A DNA stretch of 64,000 nt, from assembly GCF_028598805.1 (NCBI RefSeq), contig NZ_JAQRFI010000010.1:39377-103376 (forward strand), in the 5' to 3' direction. Below, in pieces: positions 39,222 through 48,778 of the stretch. How positions within the stretch are numbered: position 1 is the stretch's first letter; each line of letters begins with the position of its first letter. This stretch comes from Xenorhabdus yunnanensis (lineage in GTDB: Bacteria; Pseudomonadota; Gammaproteobacteria; Enterobacterales; Enterobacteriaceae). The translations under genes were made by a program, and so were the position numbers. The notes under the pieces are model-generated. The model was not told the DNA's origin, searched no databases, and saw only the letters and a program-made list of their open reading frames with translations.

Positions 39222-39236
39222 TTAAAGTATCTTTAA
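39222..39236. promoter_or_regulatory. Candidate MarR operator
   Basis: Perfect palindrome TTAAAG-TAT-CTTTAA in the divergent promoter region between eamA and marR. The half AGTATCTTT recurs at about 39279 next to marR, and TTAAAGATATTTAA recurs at 39906-39919. Confidence 0.45.
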
Positions 39237-39317
39237 ATAAAGCTAAATTAAAATAATAGCCTAAACGATTTTTATCAAGTATCTTTTTGTCGAAATAAAA
39301 TAAATAGGGAAAAAAGC

Positions 39318-39809
39318 ATGAAGTACGATCACGTTGACCGATTACTGATACAGTGGGAACAACAACGCCCAGACCTTGATCCGTCGTCAATGGGCGTCAT
39401 TGGACGGTTATGTCGCGTAAACAAAATTATTGAACAACGTCTGCAACATGCTTTCAAAGAACACGACTTAAGCACCATAGAATTTGATATCCTTGCGACG
39501 CTGCGTCGCAATAACGCCCCAATTACGCCTACTGAAATGTATCAATCCGTTATGCTAACTTCTGGAGCAATGAGCACTCGTATTGAACATATGGTACAGC
39601 GAGAATTGGTTGAGCGTGTCGCCAATGAAGAAGACCGACGCAGTTGCAAAGTTTTTCTGACATCAAAAGGGAAGGCATTGATAGATAAAGCAGTGGAAAG
39701 TCATTTGGAGAATCAAAAATCGATTCTTGAACCGTTGACCGAAACTCAACAAGAGCAACTTGCAACGTTGTTACGTCATTGGTTGTTGGCTAATGAATCA
39801 GCTAGCTGA
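39318..39809 (+). CDS. MarR-family transcription regulator
   Basis: 163 residues with the MarR winged-helix fold: EFDILATLRRNNAPITPTEM, then YQSVMLTSGAMSTRIEHMVQ as recognition helix, and the wing ERVANEEDRRSCKVFLTSKG with the D-x-R-(R/S) signature. MarR proteins repress efflux and detoxification genes and let go when they bind phenolic ligands. It is divergent from the eamA-FMN reductase operon, its probable target, and from a palindrome-bearing promoter region. Confidence 0.88.
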   Translation: MKYDHVDRLLIQWEQQRPDLDPSSMGVIGRLCRVNKIIEQRLQHAFKEHDLSTIEFDILATLRRNNAPITPTEMYQSVMLTSGAMSTRIEHMVQRELVERVANEEDRRSCKVFLTSKGKALIDKAVESHLENQKSILEPLTETQQEQLATLLRHWLLANESAS

Positions 39810-39923
39810 GATTTACCTGATAACGAGTTTTTTCAGGTAAATCACAAAAGTATCTTTTTTGAAAGACATTATTAATATTAAACTAACTATGAAAGTTATC
39901 TTTTCTTAAAGATATTTAAAAAA

Positions 39924-39949
39924 TTCGCCCTGACTTATGCCAGGGCGAA
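39924..39949 (-). terminator. Terminator of the TonB receptor gene (also faces marR)
   Basis: Perfect 9-bp arms TTCGCCCTG / CAGGGCGAA, followed on the minus strand by TTTTTTAAA; on the plus strand only a weak T tract follows. Confidence 0.8.
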
Positions 39950-39990
39950 ATGTTTCTAATCTAAAAAGATAATGCTAAGAATAGAAAATA

Positions 39991-41997
39991 TTAGAACTTA
40001 ACATTCATTCTTGCCCAATAAGTACGGCCAGGCTCGTTTACTGCTGTGTTGCCAGAATAACCAAAGCCCTGATTTCCCGCTAAGTTAAGGTGTTCGCCAT
40101 AAGCTTTATTAAAAATGTTATCAACGCCAGCACTGACCTGAACATTTTTAGTCACTTTATAGGCTGCATTTGCAGATAGAATGGCAAAGCCTTTACTGCT
40201 ATCAAAATCTTTGCCGACAACGTTACCTTCATTGATTGCTACTCGGTGTTGACTGTTTACCAGACGCAACAAACCACTGCTCGTTCAATCACCATGTTCC
40301 CAAGTCAGCCCAAAACGTGCTTCCAAAGGTGGGATCTGAGGTAACGGACGATGATTGGTGGTATTTTGCGCCCAGGAATACGCCAAGCTGGCATCAGTTT
40401 TCCAATGTTCATTGAATTTATAAGCAAGCCCCGTTTCTCCACCCATAATGGTGGCATTAATGTTGTGAGCAGGGTCTTTGTTTCCATAGTTAAATAGTAT
40501 GAAATCATTCACTTTACCCACATATGCTGATACCCAACCTTTCAGTTGGTTATCGTTATATTGCGCACCGATATCCAACTGGGTGGTTTTTTCGGTTTTT
40601 ACATCCGTGAAAACATTTTCACCTTCACCCGCTTTTTTTGAAAATATCTCCCAGTAATCAGGGAAACGCTCGGTATAACCCATACCGGCATAGAACATCA
40701 CGGGAGCGTTTTTCAGATTATGTTCAAACCGGATAAAGCCAGCGGGAATGGTCTCTTTGCGCTCTTGTTGGGTAGAGTATTTATATGCTGTTGCACGATC
40801 CAAACGTGCACCACCGATAACTTTACTCTGTTCAGTTGCATCCCACGTTAATTCACCAAAAAGGCCATAGTTACGGAAACGTGCATTTTTCTGCCAACCC
40901 ATCCTTTCAGCTTTCTTCATGTAATGATCGGTATTGGAACGGTGGATATTCGTTTGCATATCTAATCCGCTCTGTAATTTGAAATCCTCCCAAACCCAAG
41001 TTCCCATTATACGACCACCCATGGTAAGGCGATCCGGCTCTGAAACCATTTCCATGTGCCCAGGTAGAGGCGTACGCATAGAATAGTTATCCATTACATG
41101 GTCGGTGTAGTTGTAGTAAAAATTGCTTTCAAATTTGTCAAACACCTCACCAATATTGGATTTTTCAAAACGCACGCCAAAACTTTTGCGCTTGAATTGA
41201 GAGCCGTCCATACCACGCGTAGCATAGCGCGCTTCACCATCACCTTGTCCGGCGCTTAACTCCAGTAACGTATTTTCATCAGGCGTCAAACCTAACGCAA
41301 TATCAGTATTCCATTTATCCCAACGTGAAGGAACACGATGACCATTACCATCTTTATAATCACTGGATCGGGATTTATTACCAATTAAACGGATATAACC
41401 CAGTTCATTGCCAATACTGAGATCAGCATTACCATCCCAACGTCCATTAGAACCAATAACTGTGCTGGCATTACCTTGTGCACCCAGTTGTTCAAACTGA
41501 GGACGAGTACGTTCGAAACGGATAGTTCCGGCTGAGTTTCCTGCTCCCCAAAGTACTGTTTGTGGGCCTTTCACTAAACTCAGAACATCATAACTTTCTG
41601 GTGAGAGATAAGAACTTGGCGCATCCATACGTCCACCACAAGAACCTAGAATTTCACTATCATCAATCAGCATTCTCAGACGTGAGCCAAACATGCCACG
41701 GAATACAGGATCGCCGTTAGTACCACCATTACGGATCTGTGAAAAACCGGGAATAGTTTTCAGATAATCGGAACCATCGCTGGCAGGAATTGGTTGACGA
41801 GGCGTTTTTAGTGAAGATGCCACTTCAAGTGGCGACGTTGCTGGAGCAGTTACTGTTATTACTACTTCATTGTCATTTGCTGTATGTGCTTCTTTGGCGT
41901 GTTCCATATTGGCAGCCAAGCTACTGGTTGGTACAGAAAGTGCGATAGCCAAAGCAGCCGTCAGAGGTGATACACGAAATAATTGTGCAGCAGACAT
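39991..41997 (-). pseudogene. TonB-dependent copper receptor interrupted by an in-frame TGA
   Basis: From the ATG at 41997 (AAGGGA upstream) the frame runs with a signal peptide, a plug domain (TIPGFSQIRNGGTNGDPVFR, VLSLVKGPQTVLWGAGNSAG) and a beta-barrel. At codon 571 (TGA at 40285-40287) it stops, but the very same frame continues for ~97 residues as SSGLLRLVNSQHRVAINEGN up to the proper C-terminal NEPGRTYWARMNVKF. So one base change, probably TGG to TGA (the context EHGD-W is usual), truncates the barrel. The family (OprC/NosA-like) takes up copper. An adjacent His-rich DUF2946 gene supports that. Confidence 0.8.
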
Positions 41998-42114
41998 AAA
42001 AAATCCCTTAATTAGTAACAAATTCGGTCTTGGAATTTATTTAAAACATTAAAAAATCGCCATACACACTATGTAAGGCAATGAAAATAAAATTATTTGT
42101 TTCGAATGAATAGA

Positions 42115-42591
42115 CTAATTAAGGGGAGGGGCGCGTGGTTGTGATTCGCCGTAAAACAGCCGAATAGTTGAGCCAGAAAGACGTAATGCTAGTGGTGCCC
42201 GAGACACGATAAGCGTCAGCAAAATGAAAGGAACAAAACCTTCTGCCAATAATGGCAGGTTAATCAGAAGTTGACAGTAACCACAAGCAATATCATCCAT
42301 CAATCCCGTATGGATATGATCAGCACCATGATGGTTCATGGAATGAGGCGGTGGCGATACTTGGTGGTGACTTGGGTTGTGGTGGCTACTGTTATCACTA
42401 TTCTGCATATCAGACATAGACATGCAGTGATTCATTCCGTTTTCACACGTTCCATTTTTACGATAGTGTTCCAGCGTTTTCGATACCACAGGTGCAATGA
42501 ACAGCATCAAAATCGCTAGTAAGGCGATAAAGGCAGGTGTCCGACGCTGTGAGAGGCGAAAAAGTGATAACAAATTAATGGCCCAAATCAA
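42115..42591 (-). CDS. DUF2946 family membrane protein with His/Met-rich segment
   Basis: 158 residues from a TTG start; an alternative TTG lies seven codons downstream. One N-terminal membrane segment (FIALLAILMLFIAPVVS), then a Met/His-rich stretch of likely metal-binding character (MNHCMSMSDMQNSDNSSHHN, SMNHHGADHIH), a CGYC motif and a second hydrophobic segment. DUF2946 genes commonly accompany TonB-dependent copper receptors, and here the broken receptor lies 117 bases downstream on the same strand. Role in copper handling is inferred. Confidence 0.7.
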   Translation of the reverse strand: MIWAINLLSLFRLSQRRTPAFIALLAILMLFIAPVVSKTLEHYRKNGTCENGMNHCMSMSDMQNSDNSSHHNPSHHQVSPPPHSMNHHGADHIHTGLMDDIACGYCQLLINLPLLAEGFVPFILLTLIVSRAPLALRLSGSTIRLFYGESQPRAPPLN

Positions 42592-42725
42592 TTTCCACGA
42601 TTGGGCGCTAATCTTACTGCATTTTTGATGGGTTTGTTAAAATTTTTTAGGACAGAGCATAGGTGGTTTTGCTGTATTTGAATGGCATCTGTTGGCCATT
42701 GCATATAGTCAACAGATGTAATCAA

Positions 42726-42884
42726 CTAAATGGGTTGCCAGCAGACACTCTTACATATATTTATTTCTTTGTCTTTATCTTCAGCATAAGATAATTGAAT
42801 GCTTCCCATTAAAATAAATACAACAAAGACTTTAGTTAACACAGAATAAAAAACACCAAAAATATTATTTTTCAAAAAACTCAT
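42726..42884 (-). CDS. Small exported peptide with C-x3-C end, 52 aa
   Basis: The ATG at 42884 has TGGAG about 8 bases upstream, better than the longer frame to 42920. It encodes a basic start, a long hydrophobic segment (FGVFYSVLTKVFVVFILMGS) and a likely signal cleavage after YA, leaving an 18-19-residue tail EDKDKEINICKSVCWQPI with two cysteines. I do not recognise it. It could be a secreted peptide, a small stress peptide or a bacteriocin-like product. Upstream lies a perfect 24-bp palindrome. Confidence 0.45.
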   Translation of the reverse strand: MSFLKNNIFGVFYSVLTKVFVVFILMGSIQLSYAEDKDKEINICKSVCWQPI

Positions 42885-42967
42885 TATATTCACTCCATTA
42901 AGCAAAAAAATTATTAACAATGACTTTGTTGCATTAAATAAAATTTAAAGATGTTTGTATAATGAAA

Positions 42968-42991
42968 AACAGTTATCAATTGATAACTGTT
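42968..42991. promoter_or_regulatory. Perfect 24-bp palindrome, candidate operator
   Basis: AACAGTTATCAA joined directly to TTGATAACTGTT, without a loop, in the 358-bp divergent gap between the small peptide gene and the transaminase gene. No other gene or terminator function fits. The remaining 42885-43242 shows nothing else. Confidence 0.6.
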
Positions 42992-43242
42992 AATTTTATT
43001 GGGCAATTTTCAATCTAAGTTATCTAGAAATAATTTTATTTCTGCTATAGAAAAACTGCCACATTCTACGACGACCTTAAAGGTCCGTAATAATTTCAAA
43101 TAAAAATTAATTAGTTGCCTAAAGCTTGTTGTTTTTATTTACATAAGTAAACTCAGAACTACTGATTCGATAATTGAGATTTAACTTGAGTATATTTTCA
43201 TTGCAAACTCTTTGTTACAACCTTGTGTAAGGAGTTAAAAAA

Positions 43243-44589
43243 ATGTCAGATAGCCATCCATTTAAAGCCAATCCGTTTCAAACACTGAACCTTAAAGCAC
43301 ATTGGATGCCGTTCAGTGCTAATCGTCATTTTCAACAAGATCCACGTTTAATTGTCTCCGCAGAGGGAAACTGGCTGGTTGATGATCAAGGCCGACGGAT
43401 TTATGACAGTTTGTCAGGTTTATGGACGTGTGGAGCAGGCCATACACGCACTGAAATTCGTCAGGCTGTTTCTGAACAATTGGGTACGTTGGATTATTCA
43501 CCCGGTTTTCAATATGGACATCCTTTGTCATTTAAATTGGCTGATAAAATTGCCAGTCTTATGCCCGATGATTTGAATCATGTATTTTTTACCAGTTCGG
43601 GGTCGGAAGCTGCCGATACCGCAGTAAAAATGGCTCGTGCTTACTGGCGGATTCAAGGACAGTCCGCAAAGACTAAATTTATCGGTCGGGCTCGTGGCTA
43701 TCATGGCGTCAATATTGCAGGAACTAGCCTTGGTGGTATTGGTGGAAATCGCAAAATGTTTGGTCAGTTTATGGATGTTGATCATCTACCACATACATTA
43801 CAATCCAATATGGCTTTTACTAAAGGAATGCCATCGGCTGGTGGCCGTGAACTGGCAGATGAATTATTGAAACTCATCGAACTGCATGATGCCAGTAATA
43901 TTGCCGCTGTTATCGTCGAGCCTCTTGCTGGCTCTGCTGGCGCTATTATCCCGCCACAAGGCTACTTACAACGTTTACGGGAAATCTGTACCCAACACAA
44001 TATCTTGCTGATTTTCGATGAAGTGATTACCGGTTTCGGACGTTTGGGCCGTTGGAGTGGCGCTGAGTATTTCGGTGTTACCCCCGATATTCTCAATTTC
44101 GCTAAGCAAGTGACCAACGGTGCAATTCCTCTGGGGGGTGTCGTTGCCTCCAGTAAGATTTACGAGGCGTTTATGTCTCAGCCTCTGCCAGAACATATGG
44201 TCGAGTTCAGCCACGGTTATACCTATTCTGCTCATCCCGTTGCTTGTGCAGCAGGATTAGCTTCCTTAGAACTACTGGAAAAAGAGAATTTATTGCAGCA
44301 ATCCGCTGAATTGGTACCGCATTTTGAACAAGCACTACATGAACTTAAGCACTGTCCGAATGTAGTAGATATTCGTAACTGTGGGCTGGTGGGGGCAATT
44401 CAACTTGCTCCACGGGACGGAGATGCGGCGATCCGGTCTTTTGATGCCGGTATTGCATTATGGAAATCGGGTTTTTATGTGCGTTTTAGTGGTGATGCAT
44501 TGCAATTTGGTCCTATGTTTAATGCTAAAACTGATGATCTTGAGCGTCTGTTCAATGCTGTGGGTGATGTTCTACACCAGATTAAATAA
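43243..44589 (+). CDS. Omega-amino acid--pyruvate aminotransferase (class III)
   Basis: 448 residues, the usual length. It shows the class III PLP fold with FTSSGSEAADTAVKMARAYW, GYHGVNIAGTSLGGI, the FDEVITGFGRLG segment and the PLP lysine K288 in NFAKQVTNGAIPLGG. It best fits beta-alanine--pyruvate transaminases, moving an amino group from omega-amino acids or amines to pyruvate. AAGGAG lies 8 bases upstream of the start. It appears to stand alone, with no aldehyde dehydrogenase partner nearby. Confidence 0.88.
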   Translation: MSDSHPFKANPFQTLNLKAHWMPFSANRHFQQDPRLIVSAEGNWLVDDQGRRIYDSLSGLWTCGAGHTRTEIRQAVSEQLGTLDYSPGFQYGHPLSFKLADKIASLMPDDLNHVFFTSSGSEAADTAVKMARAYWRIQGQSAKTKFIGRARGYHGVNIAGTSLGGIGGNRKMFGQFMDVDHLPHTLQSNMAFTKGMPSAGGRELADELLKLIELHDASNIAAVIVEPLAGSAGAIIPPQGYLQRLREICTQHNILLIFDEVITGFGRLGRWSGAEYFGVTPDILNFAKQVTNGAIPLGGVVASSKIYEAFMSQPLPEHMVEFSHGYTYSAHPVACAAGLASLELLEKENLLQQSAELVPHFEQALHELKHCPNVVDIRNCGLVGAIQLAPRDGDAAIRSFDAGIALWKSGFYVRFSGDALQFGPMFNAKTDDLERLFNAVGDVLHQIK

Positions 44590-44793
44590 AGGAAATCCAA
44601 GCAATCATTAATCTCCATTATTAATTTATTCAATGGGTGGTCAGGATACCGCCCAAACTCATAAATCATTAAATTTATTAATATTATAATGTGGAGCCGT
44701 GTCATATAGTTGGCATAAAGTTGTGGTGACAAATAGGGTCATTGTGTTAGTAAATAAGTCCACAATAAACTTAACGAAACATCTAAAAGAAAT

Positions 44794-45217
44794 ATGAAAA
44801 CAAATGAAGTTATTGAGGTAATGGAAAGCAAATATCCCAAAGCAGGACGCTGGGTGTTTGGTGATTCAGCCGCTATGCATGATGAATTAGCTGAATTGGT
44901 TGCCAAAGGTATTAAAACAGCGACGACTTGCCCGTTTTACGCTTATCATTCTTATGAGTCAGAGGATGGCAAGATTACAGTTGGCAATCACTATATTGTC
45001 TTCGACAGTAGAGAACATCCAGTTTGTGTTTGCCATGCATTTAATGCAGTTTTCAGAAATGACAGAAGAATTGGCATGGAAAGAAGGGGAAGGAGATAAA
45101 AGTCTGCTTCATTGGCAATCAGAACATCAACGTTTTTTTGAAAAAGTAGGCGATTTTTCGCCAGATATGGAAATTGTTGTTATTGAATTTAAAGTCATTG
45201 AGAATTTCTCTTCATAA
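44794..45217 (+). pseudogene. ASCH-domain protein with a frameshift
   Basis: The first frame covers residues like MESKYPKAGRWVFGDSAAMH, KGIKTATTCPFYAYHSYESE and GNHYIVFDSREHPVCV. The rest of the domain (SEMTEELAWKEGEGDKSLLH, FFEKVGDFSPDMEIVVIEFK) is in another frame from about 45050. Joined, they make a normal ~140-residue ASCH protein (PUA-like RNA-binding fold, also found in amidohydrolases such as YqfB). A single-base change near 45040-45060 explains the break. Confidence 0.75.
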
Positions 45218-45415
45218 CTTCAGCATTACCTTAATTCCTTTAGGGCACCCATCAAAAACTCATTCGAATGCCGCCATGCTGCGGCTTTAAAAATTAAAAA
45301 TCATTGAAGAAATTATGTCTACAGACAGTAGACCAAAGTAGACTTCTGTTCTTACAGGTGTTTTGTCATCATTCTATCTATTTACATTTAAAAACCAAAA
45401 TGATAATGGGTTCCC

Positions 45416-46577
45416 ATGATGCAAAATAAAAGTTCTATGTTGTTATTGACGTTGTCCATTGCAGTTTTCGGTATTATTACTACTGAAATCGCTGTCATTG
45501 GGCTATTACCTCAGCTTGAAGCACAATTAAATGTGACACCGACTCAGGTCGGTTTTTTTGTGAGTGTTTATGCCATTGTTGTGGCTGTAACAGGCCCATT
45601 TATAACGTTAATACTATCTCGATATAATAAGAAATATGTTCTTCTCACTATCCTGCTTTTATTTGTTATTTCTAATCTAATCTAATCTAATCTATGCCAC
45701 AACAGACCTTTTTAATTTGATGCTGGCTTTCAGGATAGTTCCGGGGCTGGTACACGCTGTCTTCTTTGCCGTGGCCCTTGTAATTGCAGTGAATGCTGTT
45801 CCTAAAGAAAAAAGTGCAAGTGCAACGGCAAAGGTTTTTGCTGGAGTTGCAGTTGGAATGGTATTAGGAATGCCGATGAGTTCATTTATAGCTGAACATC
45901 TATCACTTAGCGCGGCATTTTATTTTAGTGCGATTACTTGTGCACTGGCTTTTGTCGGTATTCTATTATTTGTTCCTTCTCTCCCTGCGACAAAAGGCGG
46001 TATTAATATCAAACAATTAAATATACTGCGTAAGGGAAGATTATGGCTGGCGATTTCTACCGTGATATTGATTTTTTCTGCAACCTTTTCAAATTTTAGC
46101 TATATAGCTGACTATCTTGCAAAAATCACTCAGTTTGATAATGATTCAATCAGTATGATTTTGATCTTATTTGGTGTTTGTGGATTTATCGGTAACTTTG
46201 TGTTTAGTGGCTTCCTGCAAAAAAATGTTGTAATTACAACTTACGCATATCCTATTTTATTAATTTTCCTCTATATCCAAGTCTGGTATTTAGGGTTCTC
46301 ACCGGTGGCTATGTATATACTGACGATTTTCTGGGGTGGGTTGCATTCTGCTGGTCTAGTAGTTAGCCAAACTTGGATTATGCGAGAAGCTAACGAAGCT
46401 CCAGAGCTTGCCAACAGCCTTTATATTTCTTTTGCGAATTTAGGTATCACCATTGGCTCTGTAATTGGGGGATGGTTTCTTTCACAGTTCGGAGTTCATA
46501 CGACTGTTCTGAGTAGTATCCTTTTTTCTTTACTGGCTTTTCTCAGTATTTACATTAAAAAAATGCCTGAAAAGTAA
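45416..46577 (+). pseudogene. MFS (DHA1) efflux transporter interrupted by TCTAA repeat expansion
   Basis: Two frames together give a complete ~385-residue, 12-helix DHA1 transporter: MMQNKSSMLLLTLSIAVFGI..TEIAVIGLLPQLEAQL from the first, then YATTDLFNLMLAFRIVPGLV and the rest from the second. The break lies in four tandem TCTAA copies at 45671-45690. With two copies the frame would run ISNLIYATTD without a break; every copy number from three upward meets a TAA, and four copies also shift frame. So the gene is off in this sequence but could be restored by losing two repeat units. Substrate unknown. Confidence 0.8.
45671..45690 (+). repeat. Four tandem copies of TCTAA inside the MFS gene
   Basis: TCTAA repeated four times, then TCTAT. 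The repeat sets the reading frame of the surrounding transporter gene. Confidence 0.95.
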
Positions 46578-46586
46578 TTGCTAAAA

Positions 46587-47498
46587 TTAATCCAGTAAGC
46601 CATTTTCCGCCATTTCGACCAGAGTATCTACGACATAGCGTATTTTGGGTAGCAATTGGCGGTTTTGCGGCCATAATGCACTAATCGGGATTTCGATACC
46701 TGCATACTCTTGTAACACCACTTTGAGTTCTCCGCTTTTGAGGTACTTTCCTACCATCCATAATGGTAGTTGTGCAAATCCGCAACCCGCCAGAACAGCC
46801 ACCAACATTGCATCGCCATCAGCAAATTCATAAGTTGCTGGTGGTGCGTAACGTTTGATCTTACCGTCCTTTTCTTTCAATAACCAAGATACTGGCTGAT
46901 CCCTACGAAATCCCACGATACACTGGTGCTGGCTCAATTCTTCGGGAGTGTTAGGTTCATCGTTAAAATATAAATACTCCGGTGCTGCACAAATAACAAG
47001 TTTTTGAGTCGTCAATCTACGGGCAACCAGACCGCTACTGTCAGAGAGTTCACCGATACGTATAGCAAGATCAATGCCTTCCTCAATTAAATCAACAAAA
47101 CGCTCACTAAATGAAACGGTAAGAGACAGTTCAGGATAATCACGGGCAAATTTCAAAAGAGCAGGGAGTATCCGCTGATGACCAAACGCGGCGGGCAAAT
47201 CAATGCGGAGCCGTCCTGAAGGATGAGCAATATGTGAAGTAAGTACAACTTCAGCCTGTTCGAGAATATCAATGGCGCTCTGACAACTTATCAGGAAGGC
47301 TTCCCCATCTGGCGTCAGACTTAAACTGCGTGTTGAACGATGAAAAAGCTTAAGCCCTAAGCGATATTCAAGCCGCCCGACACTTTTTCCTACAGCTGAT
47401 TTTGTCAAACCAAGGCGTTCTGCGGCAGCAGTGAAACTTCCTAATTGTGCTGTTGTAACAAACGCCGTTATTCCACCAAAATGATCCGTTCTACGCAT
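46587..47498 (-). CDS. LysR-family transcription regulator
   Basis: 303 residues, the normal length. The N-terminal HTH is clear (FVTTAQLGSFTAAAERLGLT, KSAVGKSVGRLEYRLGLKLF, HRSTRSLSLT), followed by a periplasmic-binding-like effector domain (RLRIDLPAAFGHQRILPALL). It belongs to the large group of LysR regulators similar to DmlR/YafC. It converges with the MFS gene with only a 9-base gap; convergent orientation gives no direct clue to its target. Confidence 0.88.
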   Translation of the reverse strand: MRRTDHFGGITAFVTTAQLGSFTAAAERLGLTKSAVGKSVGRLEYRLGLKLFHRSTRSLSLTPDGEAFLISCQSAIDILEQAEVVLTSHIAHPSGRLRIDLPAAFGHQRILPALLKFARDYPELSLTVSFSERFVDLIEEGIDLAIRIGELSDSSGLVARRLTTQKLVICAAPEYLYFNDEPNTPEELSQHQCIVGFRRDQPVSWLLKEKDGKIKRYAPPATYEFADGDAMLVAVLAGCGFAQLPLWMVGKYLKSGELKVVLQEYAGIEIPISALWPQNRQLLPKIRYVVDTLVEMAENGLLD

Positions 47499-47709
47499 GT
47501 TTAGAAATATCTATATCAGTCAATGTATTAATGAATATTCAACCTATATTATCTGTAGCTGAGGTCAACTAATGTAGTTGACGCATCGAAAAAACAATAA
47601 ATTTCATATTGAAATAGTAAACGCCAGGTACTACAATCGATATTGTTAGTATGAATAATATACTACTTTTGAGGTGTAAATAACCTTATTATCGGGGGAG
47701 TAGAATAAA

Positions 47710-47862
47710 ATGAAAAAATATATCATTATTGCGCTATGTTCAATCTATGTTGTGTTAGCTCCAATGCAGGTAAGTGCTTTTATCTGTGGATTTGATCAAT
47801 CTCATGTGGGCTATTTTCAAGGTTCAGATGATCCAAGTGGGGGTCAATGTGGTGGTAAGTAG
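47710..47862 (+). CDS. Small exported glycine-rich peptide with two cysteines, 50 aa
   Basis: A strong RBS (CGGGGGAG about 9 bases upstream) precedes an ATG that encodes a textbook signal peptide (MKKYIIIALCSIYVVLAPMQ then VSA) and a 27-residue tail beginning FICGFDQSHVGYFQG and ending SGGQCGGK. Two cysteines in the tail could form a disulphide. No family was recognised. The gene is too short for most gene finders but start, leader and stop fit well. Confidence 0.55.
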   Translation: MKKYIIIALCSIYVVLAPMQVSAFICGFDQSHVGYFQGSDDPSGGQCGGK

Positions 47863-48176
47863 TCCCAACATCAATTCTAAACAAAAGCCTAGCGCAAAAC
47901 GGAATTTTTTAGTCGTCAAGCAGCGGCAACAAGCCTCTGCTTGACCGAGCTAATTGGTTCTGTTTATAGCCTCTTAATTGCAAACTTCCGTGAGCCAGCG
48001 ACACAAAAAATCACTCCAATAGTTACAGCAATCATCAGTAAACTCTAAACTCGCTTATTTGTTTTTTTATGCTCTTTAGTGCTATCTCTACATTAATCCA
48101 TTTTATTGATCAATGAAGTTATTGAAAATAATTATCTATATGATGAAAAAAGTTCCCTAAAATAATAGGAGTAACT
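47863..48176. other. Gap with a hairpin and a short membrane-protein remnant
   Basis: A hairpin at 47915-47945 (GTCAAGCAG / CTGCTTGAC) may end the small peptide transcript. On the minus strand a 26-codon stretch SLLMIAVTIGVIFCVAGSRK looks like the tail of a membrane protein. No intact gene. Confidence 0.35.
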
Positions 48177-48647
48177 ATGAAAATATATTTAGAAAAACTT
48201 TGTTCTCCGGCTATTTTGGCTGAGGGATCAGTTTGGATACCAGATGAAAATGCTATTATTTTTAGTGATGTGAAAAGAAATAAAATGTTTCGCTGGTCAG
48301 AATATGATGGCCTCAGTATATGGTGGCAATATTCTAATTATGCCAATGGAAATGCATTGGATAATGAAGGGAGACTGATTACCTGCGAGCATGGCAGACG
48401 TGGAATTTCTCGGACAGAAAACGATGGTAGCGTCACTATATTAGTTGAAAAAATAGATGGTAAAAGATTCAATTCACCCAATGATGTTGTTGTACGTTCT
48501 GATGGAACAATTTGGTTTACTGACCCACCTTATGGAATTATCAATGACAAAGAGGGATATAAATCAGAAAGCCAAGTTATTGGCTGCTATGTATATTGCT
48601 ATGATCCCAATAATAACACTAAGTTCAGGCCTGATATTATGATTTGA
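48177..48647 (+). pseudogene. SMP-30/gluconolactonase-like protein, truncated
   Basis: 156 residues with a good RBS (AATAGGAG). The beta-propeller features of the first half are clear: LAEGSVWIPDENAIIFSDV, GNALDNEGRLITCEHGRRGI, and NSPNDVVVRSDGTIWFTDPP with the metal-binding N-D-V segment. Family members are ~290-300 residues; here the frame ends after KFRPDIMI, half way round the propeller, and no continuation was found downstream. So it is a 3'-truncated gene. Confidence 0.75.
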
Positions 48648-48778
48648 AAAGAAGATAGTTACCAACTTTGATTAAAGGTTCTAAATCTGAAAGCACAGTC
48701 GGTAACTCTTATATTTCATAAATTCAACTTACTAGAATTTCAAAATCAATAGTATTATCATCCAGATATTAGAACAAG

